Assembly (NCBI RefSeq): GCF_013694365.1
Contig: NZ_CP059275.1
Span: forward strand, 2,005,001 to 2,069,000
DNA length: 64,000 bases
Source of the DNA: Limosilactobacillus reuteri
Lineage (GTDB): Bacteria; Bacillota; Bacilli; Lactobacillales; Lactobacillaceae
Direction: 5' to 3'
A model generated the notes under the pieces. That model saw only the letters and a program-made list of their open reading frames with translations, searched no databases and was not told the DNA's origin. Shown piece after piece: positions 56,250 to 64,000 of the stretch. Position numbers and translations under genes: made by a program. Position 1 is the stretch's first letter. Each line of letters opens with the position of its first letter.

Positions 56250-56801
56250 TTAAGCTCCAAGAATATTACCAACACTATCGTGAAAACAAGGCTCATTGCG
56301 GTCGGAAGGCTATTCAATTGCCCACTGATGAGGTAACTTATATCAAAGCCAAAGTGGCTCAAGGCTGGACGCCAGACACAATTATGGGACGCGCTGAACG
56401 GCCACTCAGCTGTAGTATGCGGACGCTTTACCGCCTTTTCGAGCGGGGCAATTTTGATGTGCGGACCTTGCCGATGAAAGGCAAGCGTCGCCCCAATGGT
56501 TACGTAGAACGGCGGGGGAAGGCCGGTCAACTTGGCCAAAGCATTCACCAACGGGCTATCGACTTTCCCAACTTTAACCGTGAATTCGGCCACCTTGAAG
56601 CCGACACCGTCCAGGGCAAAGGACATCAGGGCGCCGTTATGACTTTGGTAGAACGGACTTCCAAAGTCGAAGTGATTCTTAACGTCCATAGTAAGACGGC
56701 CACCAGTGTGATCCAGCACTTACAGGAATGGTTGGCAAAGTTTCCACCCCACTTCTTCAAGTCGATTACCTTCGACAATGGGAAGGAGTTCGCTGACTGG
56801 C
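56250..56801 (+). pseudogene. IS30-B transposase, middle part
   Basis: 184 codons: LQEYYQHYRENKAHCGRKAI, WTPDTIMGRAERPLSCSMRT, GKRRPNGYVERRGKAGQLG, then DDE: FGHLEADTVQGKGHQGA (first Asp) and SITFDNGKEFADWR (second Asp). The start (44185) and C-terminus (15925) of the same type lie elsewhere in the window; their assignment to one element is inferred from terminal repeats and motif order. Confidence 0.82.
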
Positions 56802-56933
56802 GATTGTGTCTGGCGTCCAGCCTTGAGCCACTTTGGCTTTGATATAAGTTACCTCATCAGTGGGCAATTGAATAGCCTTCCGACCGCAATGAGCCTTGTT
56901 TTCACGATAGTGTTGGTAATATTCTTGGAGCGG
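56802..56933 (-). repeat. IS30-B fragment, inverted
   Basis: Reverse complement of about 56250-56378. Confidence 0.8.
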
Positions 56934-57462
56934 TTATGGTGAAGGTAAAGGTATGAGTGTCACTATCCAAGACTTAGTCTTGGATCGCAATAACCTTAAT
57001 CAGGCTTATTTGCGAGTTAAGAGAAATAAAGGAGCAGCAGGCATTGACGATATGACAGTCAATGACCTTCTGCCATATCTCAGAGAAAATAAGATGGAAC
57101 TGATCGCTAGTTTGCGTGAGGGCAAGTATAAACCAGTACCAGTCAAACGGGTAGAAATTCCGAAGCCTAATGGTGGAGTAAGAAGACTTGGAATACCAAC
57201 TGTGGTGGACCGAATGGTTCAACAAGCTGTAGCCCAAATTCTTACGCCTATCTTTGAACGTGTTTTCTCTGGTAATAGTTTTGGCTTCCGTCCCCACCGT
57301 GGGGCCCATGACGCTATTGCAAAAGTAGTAGATTTTTATAATCAAGGCTATCGAAGAGTTGTCGACTTAGACCTAAAAGCCTATTTTGATAACGTTAATC
57401 ATGACTTAATGATTAAGTATCTCCAACAATATATTGATGACCCATGGACACTAAGACTCATG
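56934..57462 (+). pseudogene. ltrA: Group II intron RT, N-terminal part, variant 2
   Basis: Covers RT codons GYGEGKGMSVTIQDLVLDRN to DPWTLRLM. Differs from copy 1 by NKMELIA, KYKPVPV, GGVRRLG, FSGNSFG and VVDFYNQ, so it is a second intron copy. Ends before the YADD motif. Confidence 0.85.
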
Positions 57463-57990
57463 GTTATGGTGAAGGTAAAGGTATGAGTGTCACTATCCAA
57501 GACTTAGTCTTGGATCGCAATAACCTTAATCAGGCTTATTTGCGAGTTAAGAGAAATAAAGGAGCAGCAGGCATTGACGATATGACAGTCAATGACCTTC
57601 TGCCATATCTCAGAGAAAATAAGATGGAACTGATCGCTAGTTTGCGTGAGGGCAAGTATAAACCAGTACCAGTCAAACGGGTAGAAATTCCGAAGCCTAA
57701 TGGTGGAGTAAGAAGACTTGGAATACCAACTGTGGTGGACCGAATGGTTCAACAAGCTGTAGCCCAAATTCTTACGCCTATCTTTGAACGTGTTTTCTCT
57801 GGTAATAGTTTTGGCTTCCGTCCCCACCGTGGGGCCCATGACGCTATTGCAAAAGTAGTAGATTTTTATAATCAAGGCTATCGAAGAGTTGTCGACTTAG
57901 ACCTAAAAGCCTATTTTGATAACGTTAATCATGACTTAATGATTAAGTATCTCCAACAATATATTGATGACCCATGGACACTAAGACTCC
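57463..57990 (+). pseudogene. ltrA: Group II intron RT variant 2, repeated
   Basis: Exact repeat of 56934-57462. Confidence 0.84.
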
Positions 57991-58512
57991 TACTTTTGCA
58001 ATAGCGTCATGGGCCCCACGGTGGGGACGGAAGCCAAAACTATTATCAGAGAAAACACGCTCAAAGATAGGCGTAAGAATTTGGGCTACAGCTTGTTGAA
58101 CCATTCGGTCCACCACCGTTGGTATTCCAAGTCTTCTTACTCCACCATTAGGCTTCGGAATTTCTACCCGTTTGACTGGAGCTGGTTTATACTTGCCCTC
58201 ACGCAAACTAGCGATCAGTTCCGTCTTATTTTCTCTGAGATATGGCAGAAGGTCATTGACTGTCATATCGTCAACGCCTGCTGCTCCTTTATTTCTCTTA
58301 ACTCGCAAATAAGCCTGATTAAGGTTATTTCGATCCAAGACCAGGTCTTGGATAGTGACACTCATACCTTTACCTTCACCATAACCGGTACTACGCGCCC
58401 TTGTGTACTTTCGGTTTTCCAAACCTATCCTCGACAAGCGGTCAGCTTGTTGTTCTGTTTTCTGCGATTGTCGCACCTGATTACACCTCCGATATAAGTT
58501 ACAAGTTATTGT
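57991..58512 (-). pseudogene. ltrA: Group II intron RT N-terminal part, variant 3, inverted
   Basis: Mirror of 58513-58996 with 36 bp of leader including the ribosome binding site (CACCTCCGATATAAG on the + strand). Confidence 0.83.
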
Positions 58513-58996
58513 GTGCGACAATCGCAGAAAACAGAACAACAAGCTGACCGCTTGTCGAGGATAGGTTTGGAAAACCGAAAGTACACAAGGGCGCGTAGTA
58601 CCGGTTATGGTGAAGGTAAAGGTATGAGTGTCACTATCCAAGACCTGGTCTTGGATCGAAATAACCTTAATCAGGCTTATTTGCGAGTTAAGAGAAATAA
58701 AGGAGCAGCAGGCGTTGACGATATGACAGTCAATGACCTTCTGCCATATCTCAGAGAAAATAAGACGGAACTGATCGCTAGTTTGCGTGAGGGCAAGTAT
58801 AAACCAGCTCCAGTCAAACGGGTAGAAATTCCGAAGCCTAATGGTGGAGTAAGAAGACTTGGAATACCAACGGTGGTGGACCGAATGGTTCAACAAGCTG
58901 TAGCCCAAATTCTTACGCCTATCTTTGAGCGTGTTTTCTCTGATAATAGTTTTGGCTTCCGTCCCCACCGTGGGGCCCATGACGCTATTGCAAAAG
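58513..58996 (+). pseudogene. ltrA: Group II intron RT N-terminal part, variant 3
   Basis: 161 codons from GTG; GAAGVDDMTV, NKTELIA and GGVRRLG identify a third variant. Ends at HRGAHDAIAKV. Confidence 0.85.
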
Positions 58997-59297
58997 TAAG
59001 TAGCTATAAGGCTGAAATTAACTGGATAAGGCTGCTAGACAAGTTGAAGTCCAATACTACTCGAAGTTGGTCTCAGTAAAGCTAACGATGACATGGTACG
59101 AAAGCTAATATTCTTACCCGGGGAGGCCTGACTTACAAGCTTCCGACAAGAGGAATAAGATAAATTTCCACAGAAGCAAGCGGTACAGTGATGTAGCGTT
59201 GAGTAAGTCAGGAGTCAGCCGAGGTCATAGTAGTTTGAGTAATCAGATGAAGGACTGAACGACAATAACTTGTAACTTATATCGGAGGTGTAATCAG
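58997..59297 (+). mobile_element. Group II intron RNA, internal part, variant
   Basis: Homologous to about 24725-25025 with several changes (GAAATTAACTGG, GGCCTGACTTACAAGC, GTCAGGAGTC). The changed bases GCCTGACTTAC / GTAAGTCAGG remain complementary where the other copy has ATCTGGCCTAC / GTAAGCCAGA, so a stem is mostly preserved by compensating changes. Confidence 0.75.
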
Positions 59298-59730
59298 GTG
59301 CGACGATCGCAGAAAACAGAACAACAAGCTGACCGCTTGTCGAGGATAAGTTTGGAAAACCGAAAGTACACAAGGGCGCGTAGTACCGGTTATGGTGAAG
59401 GTAAAGGTATGAGTGTCACTATCCAAGACTTAGTCTTGGATCGCAATAACCTTAATCAGGCTTATTTGCGAGTTAAGAGAAATAAAGGAGCAGCAGGCAT
59501 TGACGATATGACAGTGCGACGATCGCAGAAAACAGAACAACAAGCTGACCGCTTGTCGAGGATAAGTTTGGAAAACCGAAAGTACACAAGGGCGCGTAGT
59601 ACCGGTTATGGTGAAGGTAAAGGTATGAGTGTCACTATCCAAGACTTAGTCTTGGATCGCAATAACCTTAATCAGGCTTATTTGCGAGTTAAGAGAAATA
59701 AAGGAGCAGCAGGCATTGACGATATGACAT
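59298..59730 (+). pseudogene. ltrA: Group II intron RT 5' fragment, variant 4, written twice
   Basis: 59298-59513 and 59514-59730 both encode RRSQKTEQQADRLSRISLEN to GAAGIDDMT. RRSQ and RISLEN differ from the other copies. Confidence 0.83.
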
Positions 59731-59857
59731 CAAAGATTGTCTGATTAATTGAGTTAGCGATTATAATTCGTTAATTAAAACTCAAATAACGCGGTGTTCT
59801 CGGTTTATTGTTTTGTTAATAAAGAAATTAGATAGTATTTAGTTTTCAAAGTACAAA
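59731..59857 (+). repeat. rRNA operon spacer, second copy (127 bp)
   Basis: Identical to 402-528. Confidence 0.82.
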
Positions 59858-59861
59858 CTCT

Positions 59862-59934
59862 GGGGAATTAGCTCAGCTGGGAGAGCACCTGCTTTGCAAG
59901 CAGGAGGTCATCGGTTCGATTCCGTTATTCTCCA
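59862..59934 (+). tRNA. tRNA-Ala (TGC)
   Basis: Acceptor GGGGAAT/ATTCTCC (one G-T pair); anticodon TGC. With tRNA-Ile it forms the usual pair of a 16S-23S spacer, though in the reverse of the common Ile-Ala order. Confidence 0.94.
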
Positions 59935-60168
<234 letters not shown>

Positions 60169-60298
60169 ATCCACTGATACAAAGTCACAACAGACTTAGG
60201 GATCAGTGAATCATCACTCATCAAATCACGTGCCTTATAAATAGCTGCTTGAGGAGAGTAACGATGCTCATCAAATTCACCAAGCATTAATTGGTCAA
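60169..60298 (-). repeat. IS30-A' transposase fragment, inverted
   Basis: Mirror of about 60645-60774 (codons QLMLGEFDEHRYSPQAA to VVTLYQW). Confidence 0.82.
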
Positions 60299-60774
60299 AT
60301 GACGCACTTAAATGATACCATGTCTACTAGTTTATTGACTACTCATAAAAAGAATGCTCATCTTACTAAAGAAGAACGTGTGATGATTGCGACTTTAAAG
60401 TCGCAAGGACTTTCCAATCGTGCAATTGGTCGCCAATTAGGAGTTAATCATCAAACAATTAATAACGAGCTTAAACGTGGTACAGTTCGCCAAATTCGTC
60501 GTCAAAAATTCAATGGTAAGACTTACGATTACCCTCATCACATCTACAGTTATGAAGCTGGTCAGAATATTTATCTTAAATGCCACCAACGGTCCGGTCG
60601 TCCTCGTTTATATTACCGCTCAAAGCGTTTTTTACAATTGGCCTACCAATTAATGCTTGGTGAATTTGATGAGCATCGTTACTCTCCTCAAGCAGCTATT
60701 TATAAGGCACGTGATTTGATGAGTGATGATTCACTGATCCCTAAGTCTGTTGTGACTTTGTATCAGTGGAGCTC
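60299..60774 (+). pseudogene. IS30-A' transposase, N-terminal part
   Basis: 158 codons from ATG: MTHLNDTMSTSLLTTHKKNA, helix-turn-helix as in IS30-A, then diverged residues (KRGTVRQIRRQKFNGKTYDY, SYEAGQNIYLKCHQRSGRPR). A related but distinct element: roughly 80-85% similar to the A copy at 44782. An internal ATG at 60320 is an alternative start. Confidence 0.85.
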
Positions 60775-60948
60775 GTTATTAATTGTTTGATGATTAACTC
60801 CTAATTGGCGACCAATTGCACGATTGGAAAGTCCTTGCGACTTTAAAGTCGCAATCATCACACGTTCTTCTTTAGTAAGATGAGCATTCTTTTTATGAGT
60901 AGTCAATAAACTAGTAGACATGGTATCATTTAAGTGCGTCATTTGACT
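60775..60948 (-). repeat. IS30-A 5' part, inverted
   Basis: Reverse complement of about 60299-60470, ending with the GTCAAATGACGCAC start region. Confidence 0.82.
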
Positions 60949-61095
60949 TCATTGGCCATAGCTAATTGTTGTTTAAGTTCTTTGATTTGTTCTTCCGCTG
61001 TTTGCTTCATGGTACGTCACCTCCTTTGAATTATTCTTTGGTAATTATATCAAAGAATTCTTCTTTTAAATAGAAGTAACTCAATAAAAACTTCC
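60949..61095 (-). mobile_element. IS66 tnpC leader and start, inverted
   Basis: Mirror of 13372-13519, including AAAGGAGGTGAC and the tail of tnpB (GGAAGTTTTTATTGAGTTAC). Confidence 0.82.
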
Positions 61096-61158
61096 ATGAA
61101 GCAAACAGCGGAAGAACAAATCAAAGAACTTAAACAACAATTAGCTATGGCCAATGAA
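61096..61158 (+). pseudogene. tnpC: IS66 TnpC first 21 codons
   Basis: Third copy of the 63-bp stretch seen at 13457 and 13520. Confidence 0.8.
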
Positions 61159-61160
61159 AG

Positions 61161-61277
61161 TGTGGTGATGATGGCTTGAAGGATACACCTGTACCCATGC
61201 CGAACACAGAAGTTAAGCTTCAACACGCCGAAAGTAGTTGGGGGATCGCTCCCTGCGAGGATAGGACGTTGCCACGC
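61161..61277 (+). rRNA. rrf: 5S rRNA
   Basis: 117 nt, identical to the copies at 11026 and 11146. Confidence 0.94.
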
Positions 61278-61280
61278 TAA

Positions 61281-61397
61281 GCGTGGCAACGTCCTATCCT
61301 CGCAGGGAGCGATCCCCCAACTACTTTCGGCGTGTTGAAGCTTAACTTCTGTGTTCGGCATGGGTACAGGTGTATCCTTCAAGCCATCATCACCACA
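61281..61397 (-). rRNA. rrf: 5S rRNA, inverted copy
   Basis: Exact reverse complement of 61161-61277, three bases after it. Confidence 0.88.
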
Positions 61398-61403
61398 CTC
61401 TTT

Positions 61404-61850
61404 GTCTATCCATTGACGAATGTCCATTAAACATAGCTCGTGGATAGTGATTCATCCAATCATTAGTCGCTATGATCTGAGCACTACTATAGTTATTTAT
61501 AGCTTCACCTTTGGTAATCTCCTTGCGGAGAAAACGATTATTGATTTCATTGGATCCGCGTTCCCAAGGAGAATATGGGTCAGTGTAAAAAACATGGTCA
61601 TGAACTCGCGCTAACTCACTAAATTCAGAACCATTATCAGAAGTAATTGTTTTAAAATGCGATAGTAAGCACTCTTGCCAAGCTTCTGACGCAACTCAAC
61701 AAAAAAATGATTCACTGCATATGTAGTTTTACTGGTAATTTTTCTCGTAATATTAACCCGTGAAAAACGATCAGTCATTACTAGAACAACGCTATCCTTG
61801 CCATCTTTATGACCTTGAATAGTGTCTAGTTCCCAATGACCAATTTCGGA
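61404..61850 (-). pseudogene. IS30-A' transposase, C-terminal part (frameshifted), inverted
   Basis: Minus strand encodes EIGHWELDTIQGHKDGKD, TDRFSRVNITRK, YAVNHFFVELRQKLGKSAYYRI, then a missing T in CGCATTTTAAAACAA shifts the frame before the S-D-N-G-S-E-F motif; after it the frame resumes (ELARVHDHVFYTDPYSPWE) to MFNGHSSMDR. The frameshift suggests a dead copy or a base-calling error. Confidence 0.78.
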
Positions 61851-61852
61851 CT

Positions 61853-62091
61853 CCGAAATTGGTCATTGGGAACTAGACACTATTCAAGGTCATAAAGATG
61901 GCAAGGATAGCGTTGTTCTAGTAATGACTGATCGTTTTTCACGGGTTAATATTACGAGAAAAATTACCAGTAAAACTACATATGCAGTGAATCATTTTTT
62001 TGTTGAGTTGCGTCAGAAGCTTGGCAAGAGTGCTTACTATCGCATTTTAAAACAATTACTTCTGATAATGGTTCTGAATTTAGTGAGTTAG
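61853..62091 (+). pseudogene. IS30-A' transposase fragment, mirror
   Basis: Mirror of 61612-61850 around CT at 61851-61852; carries the same frameshift. Confidence 0.78.
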
Positions 62092-62403
62092 TGTACGTGG
62101 TCCTGATCATGATTCCATTCTTGCAAATTAATGCCGTATGCTTGTCCCACAACTACAAAACGATGTTTAAGATATTCAGATATTTCATCGTTAATTACTT
62201 TTCGACGATACTTAACCATCATTACCAAATGGTAATTAAGTAAGTATACTGAATGCTGATTTCTATCTAATTCTATTGTTATCACAACATTTTATAGATA
62301 TATACTAAATATATCATAGAACAAAAGAAAAAGCACTAACGTGCTTTAAGAGAGCGATTCATCCCCTACTTATAGAAGTAGGGGTATTCTCGCAAATTTA
62401 TGG
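62092..62403 (-). mobile_element. tnpA: IS605 tnpA 5' part and left end, inverted
   Basis: tnpA codons 1-65 (MITIELDRNQHSVYLLNYHL .. HDQDHVH) and the left end with the CCCCTACTT/AAGTAGGGG stem. Two residues and several bases differ from 21480-21776, so it is a second copy. Confidence 0.82.
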
Positions 62404-62406
62404 ATA

Positions 62407-62532
62407 AAGGTGGATTATAGAATGAAGTTAGCCACCTAATTGGTGGTAAATGCAAAAACGCCATTCGGCGTGACATCAGGTATCATATTAAGTGAATCAA
62501 ACCTATATGAAAGGATGTCCGTCAAATGACGC
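62407..62532 (+). mobile_element. IS30-A' left end
   Basis: GGTGGATTATAGAATGAAG terminus, hairpin, AAAGGA ribosome binding site and the first bases of the transposase (ATGACGCA). Confidence 0.8.
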
Positions 62533-62660
62533 ATGATGGTTAAGTATCGTCGAAAAGTAATTAACGATGAAATATCTGAATATCTTAAACATCGTTTTGT
62601 AGTTGTGGGACAAGCATACGGCATTAATTTGCAAGAATGGAATCATGATCAGGACCACGT
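62533..62660 (+). pseudogene. tnpA: IS605 tnpA fragment
   Basis: Codons MVKYRRKVINDEIS to HDQDHV, about 127 bp; mirror of part of 62092-62220. Confidence 0.8.
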
Positions 62661-63001
62661 ATGAAGGAAGTCTAAGGCAAAGTACTGCATCGATGAACAA
62701 GAAGTAGCTATAAGGCTGAAATTAACTGGATAAGGCTGCTAGACAAGTTGAAGTCCAATACTACTCGAAGTTGGTCTCAGTAAAGCTAACGATGACATGG
62801 TACGAAAGCTAATATTCTTACCCGGGGAGATCTGGCCTACACGTTTCCGACAAGAGGAATAAGTTTAATTTCCACAGAAACAAGCGGTGCAGTGATGCAG
62901 TGTTGAGTAAGCCAGAAGTCAGCCGAGGTCATAGTAGTTTGAATAATCAGATGAAGGACTGAACGACAATAACTTGTAACTTATATCGGAGGTGTAATCA
63001 G
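62661..63001 (+). mobile_element. Group II intron RNA, internal part
   Basis: From ATGAAGGAAGTCTAAGGC to the RT ribosome binding site; about 341 nt overlapping 24680-25025, a hybrid of the bases seen at 24680 and 58997. Confidence 0.78.
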
Positions 63002-63070
63002 GTGCGACAATCGCAGAAAACAGAACAACAAGCTGACCGCTTGTCGAGGATAGGTTTGGAAAACCGAAAG
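63002..63070 (+). pseudogene. ltrA: Group II intron RT first codons
   Basis: GTG start and ~22 codons (RQSQKTEQQADRLSRIGLEN), then a join to inverted DNA. Confidence 0.78.
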
Positions 63071-63470
63071 CTACTTTTGCAATAGCGTCATGGGCCCCAC
63101 GGTGGGGACGGAAGCCAAAACTATTATCAGAGAAAACACGCTCAAAGATAGGCGTAAGAATTTGGGCTACAGCTTGTTGAACCATTCGGTCCACCACAGT
63201 TGGTATTCCAAGTCTTCTTACTCCACCATTAGGCTTCGGAATTTCTACCCGTTTGACTGGTGCTGGTTTATACTTGCCCTCACGCAAACTAGCGATCAGT
63301 TCCATCTTATTTTCTCTGAGATATGGCAGAAGGTCATTGACTGTGTCATATCGTCAATGCCTGCTGCTCCTTTATTTCTCTTAACTCGCAAATAAGCCTG
63401 ATTAAGGTTATTGCGATCCAAGACTAAGTCTTGGATAGTGACACTCATACCTTTACCTTCACCATAACCG
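63071..63470 (-). pseudogene. ltrA: Group II intron RT fragments, inverted
   Basis: 63071-63343 mirrors the section MELIASLREGKYKPAPV to HRGAHDAIAKV; 63344-63470 mirrors GYGEGKGMSVTIQ to GIDDMT. Two pieces of one gene in the wrong relative order. Confidence 0.8.
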
Positions 63471-63867
63471 ATGGAACTGATCGCTAGTTTGCGTGAGGGC
63501 AAGTATAAACCAGCACCAGTCAAACGGGTAGAAATTCCGAAGCCTAATGGTGGAGTAAGAAGACTTGGAATACCAACTGTGGTGGACCGAATGGTTCAAC
63601 AAGCTGTAGCCCAAATTCTTACGCCTATCTTTGAGCGTGTTTTCTCTGATAATAGTTTTGGCTTCCGTCCCCACCGTGGGGCCCATGACGCTATTGCAAA
63701 AGTAGGTTATGGTGAAGGTAAAGGTATGAGTGTCACTATCCAAGACTTAGTCTTGGATCGCAATAACCTTAATCAGGCTTATTTGCGAGTTAAGAGAAAT
63801 AAAGGAGCAGCAGGCATTGACGATATGACACAGTCAATGACCTTCTGCCATATCTCAGAGAAAATAA
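63471..63867 (+). pseudogene. ltrA: Group II intron RT fragments
   Basis: Mirror of the preceding block: 63471-63704 (MELIASLREGKYK to HDAIAKV), then 63705-63830 (GYGEGKGM to IDDMT), then ~37 bp of the next codons (QSMTFCH out of frame). Confidence 0.8.
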
Positions 63868-63984
63868 GATGGAACTGATGAATATGTCCAAGACGCTCCA
63901 GTCAATTCAATGTGATTAAGTTGTCGAACCGCCGTATACGGAACCGTACGTACGGTGGTGTGAGAGGTCGATAATTGAACTAAT
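63868..63984 (+). mobile_element. Group II intron 3' end with domains V and VI
   Basis: Last RT codons (MSKTLQSIQCD stop), then domain V: ACCGCCGTATACGGAACC pairing with GTACGTACGGTGGT, a compact hairpin, then GAGAGG and a small domain VI with an AT-rich arm (GATAATTGAACTAAT). Ends A-A-T at 63984, fitting the AY 3' consensus. Confidence 0.82.
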
Positions 63985-64000
63985 CAATTATCTCCTACTC
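63985..64000 (-). pseudogene. IS110 transposase exon flanking the intron
   Basis: CAATTATCTCCTACTC is the reverse complement of IS110 codons RVGDN at 48578-48593: the intron lies antisense in an IS110 transposase gene. Confidence 0.75.

Noticed and set aside
58009..58497. 162-residue open frame on the + strand
   Set aside because: It is the reverse strand of the group II intron reverse transcriptase.

Overview
The window is Limosilactobacillus DNA, most likely L. reuteri or a close relative. The complete 16S rRNA gene (41591-43163) has the reuteri-group signature, and the gene content fits: LacS permease, KxYKxGKxW surface hydrolases with YG repeats, Rib/LPXTG adhesin repeats, rhamnose genes, an accessory-Sec-type GT8/GT2 glycosyltransferase and many IS elements.

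It does not read as one natural stretch of chromosome. At 17-18 places a stop codon is followed with zero spacing by the start codon of an unrelated gene, with no intergenic DNA or ribosome binding site. tRNA genes lie edge to edge. Gene overlaps are written twice (rmlD, TetR and GT8 fragments). Between these clipped genes sit IS or rRNA ends that are repeatedly about 127 bp long, in many cases exactly 127, often in opposite orientations so that they form snap-back palindromes. The simplest reading is a concatenation of extracted genes and contig-end repeat fragments from a de Bruijn graph assembly with k=127. Individual genes can be trusted; neighbourhoods, operons and orientation mostly cannot.

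Layout. 1-8213: 23S rRNA 3' end, MHS-type transporter, Rib/LPXTG C-terminus, lacS, cardiolipin synthase, GNAT acetyltransferase, separated by IS and group II intron ends. 8214-11014: two YG-repeat cell-wall hydrolases (GH73 and amidase). 11024-12882: 5S rRNA and a gap-free tRNA array. 12883-18020: IS66 accessory genes, decayed rmlC, intact rmlB, split rmlD, split EamA transporter, and a lipoprotein plus ECF S component resembling a cobalamin importer. 18309-18755: tRNAs. 18756-22129: ISL3, group II intron 5' end, IS605-type tnpA/tnpB pieces. 22130-24459: unknown genes, Thr and Asn tRNAs, 5S. 24592-27822: group II intron RNA with two copies of its reverse transcriptase. 27956-29293: moaA and a DUF59 gene. 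29424-34836: two IS1182-like elements. 34963-36921: phage receptor-binding fibre with a fragmented 3' end. 37107-38207: decayed GT2 and GT8/GT2 genes. 38366-41336: IS4, IS30 and an unknown gene. 41591-43163: complete 16S. 43423-44094: split, reordered TetR gene. 44095-64000: almost wholly mobile-element fragments (IS30 types, ISLre2, IS66, IS110, IS200, TnpB, group II intron) plus rRNA and tRNA spacer pieces and an internal Rib segment.

No new multigene system is convincingly present. The most interesting real biology is a multicopy group II intron that has inserted antisense into an IS110 transposase gene, a TnpA/TnpB element whose right end could encode a guide RNA 3' part, a modular phage fibre, and a set of decayed surface-glycan genes.
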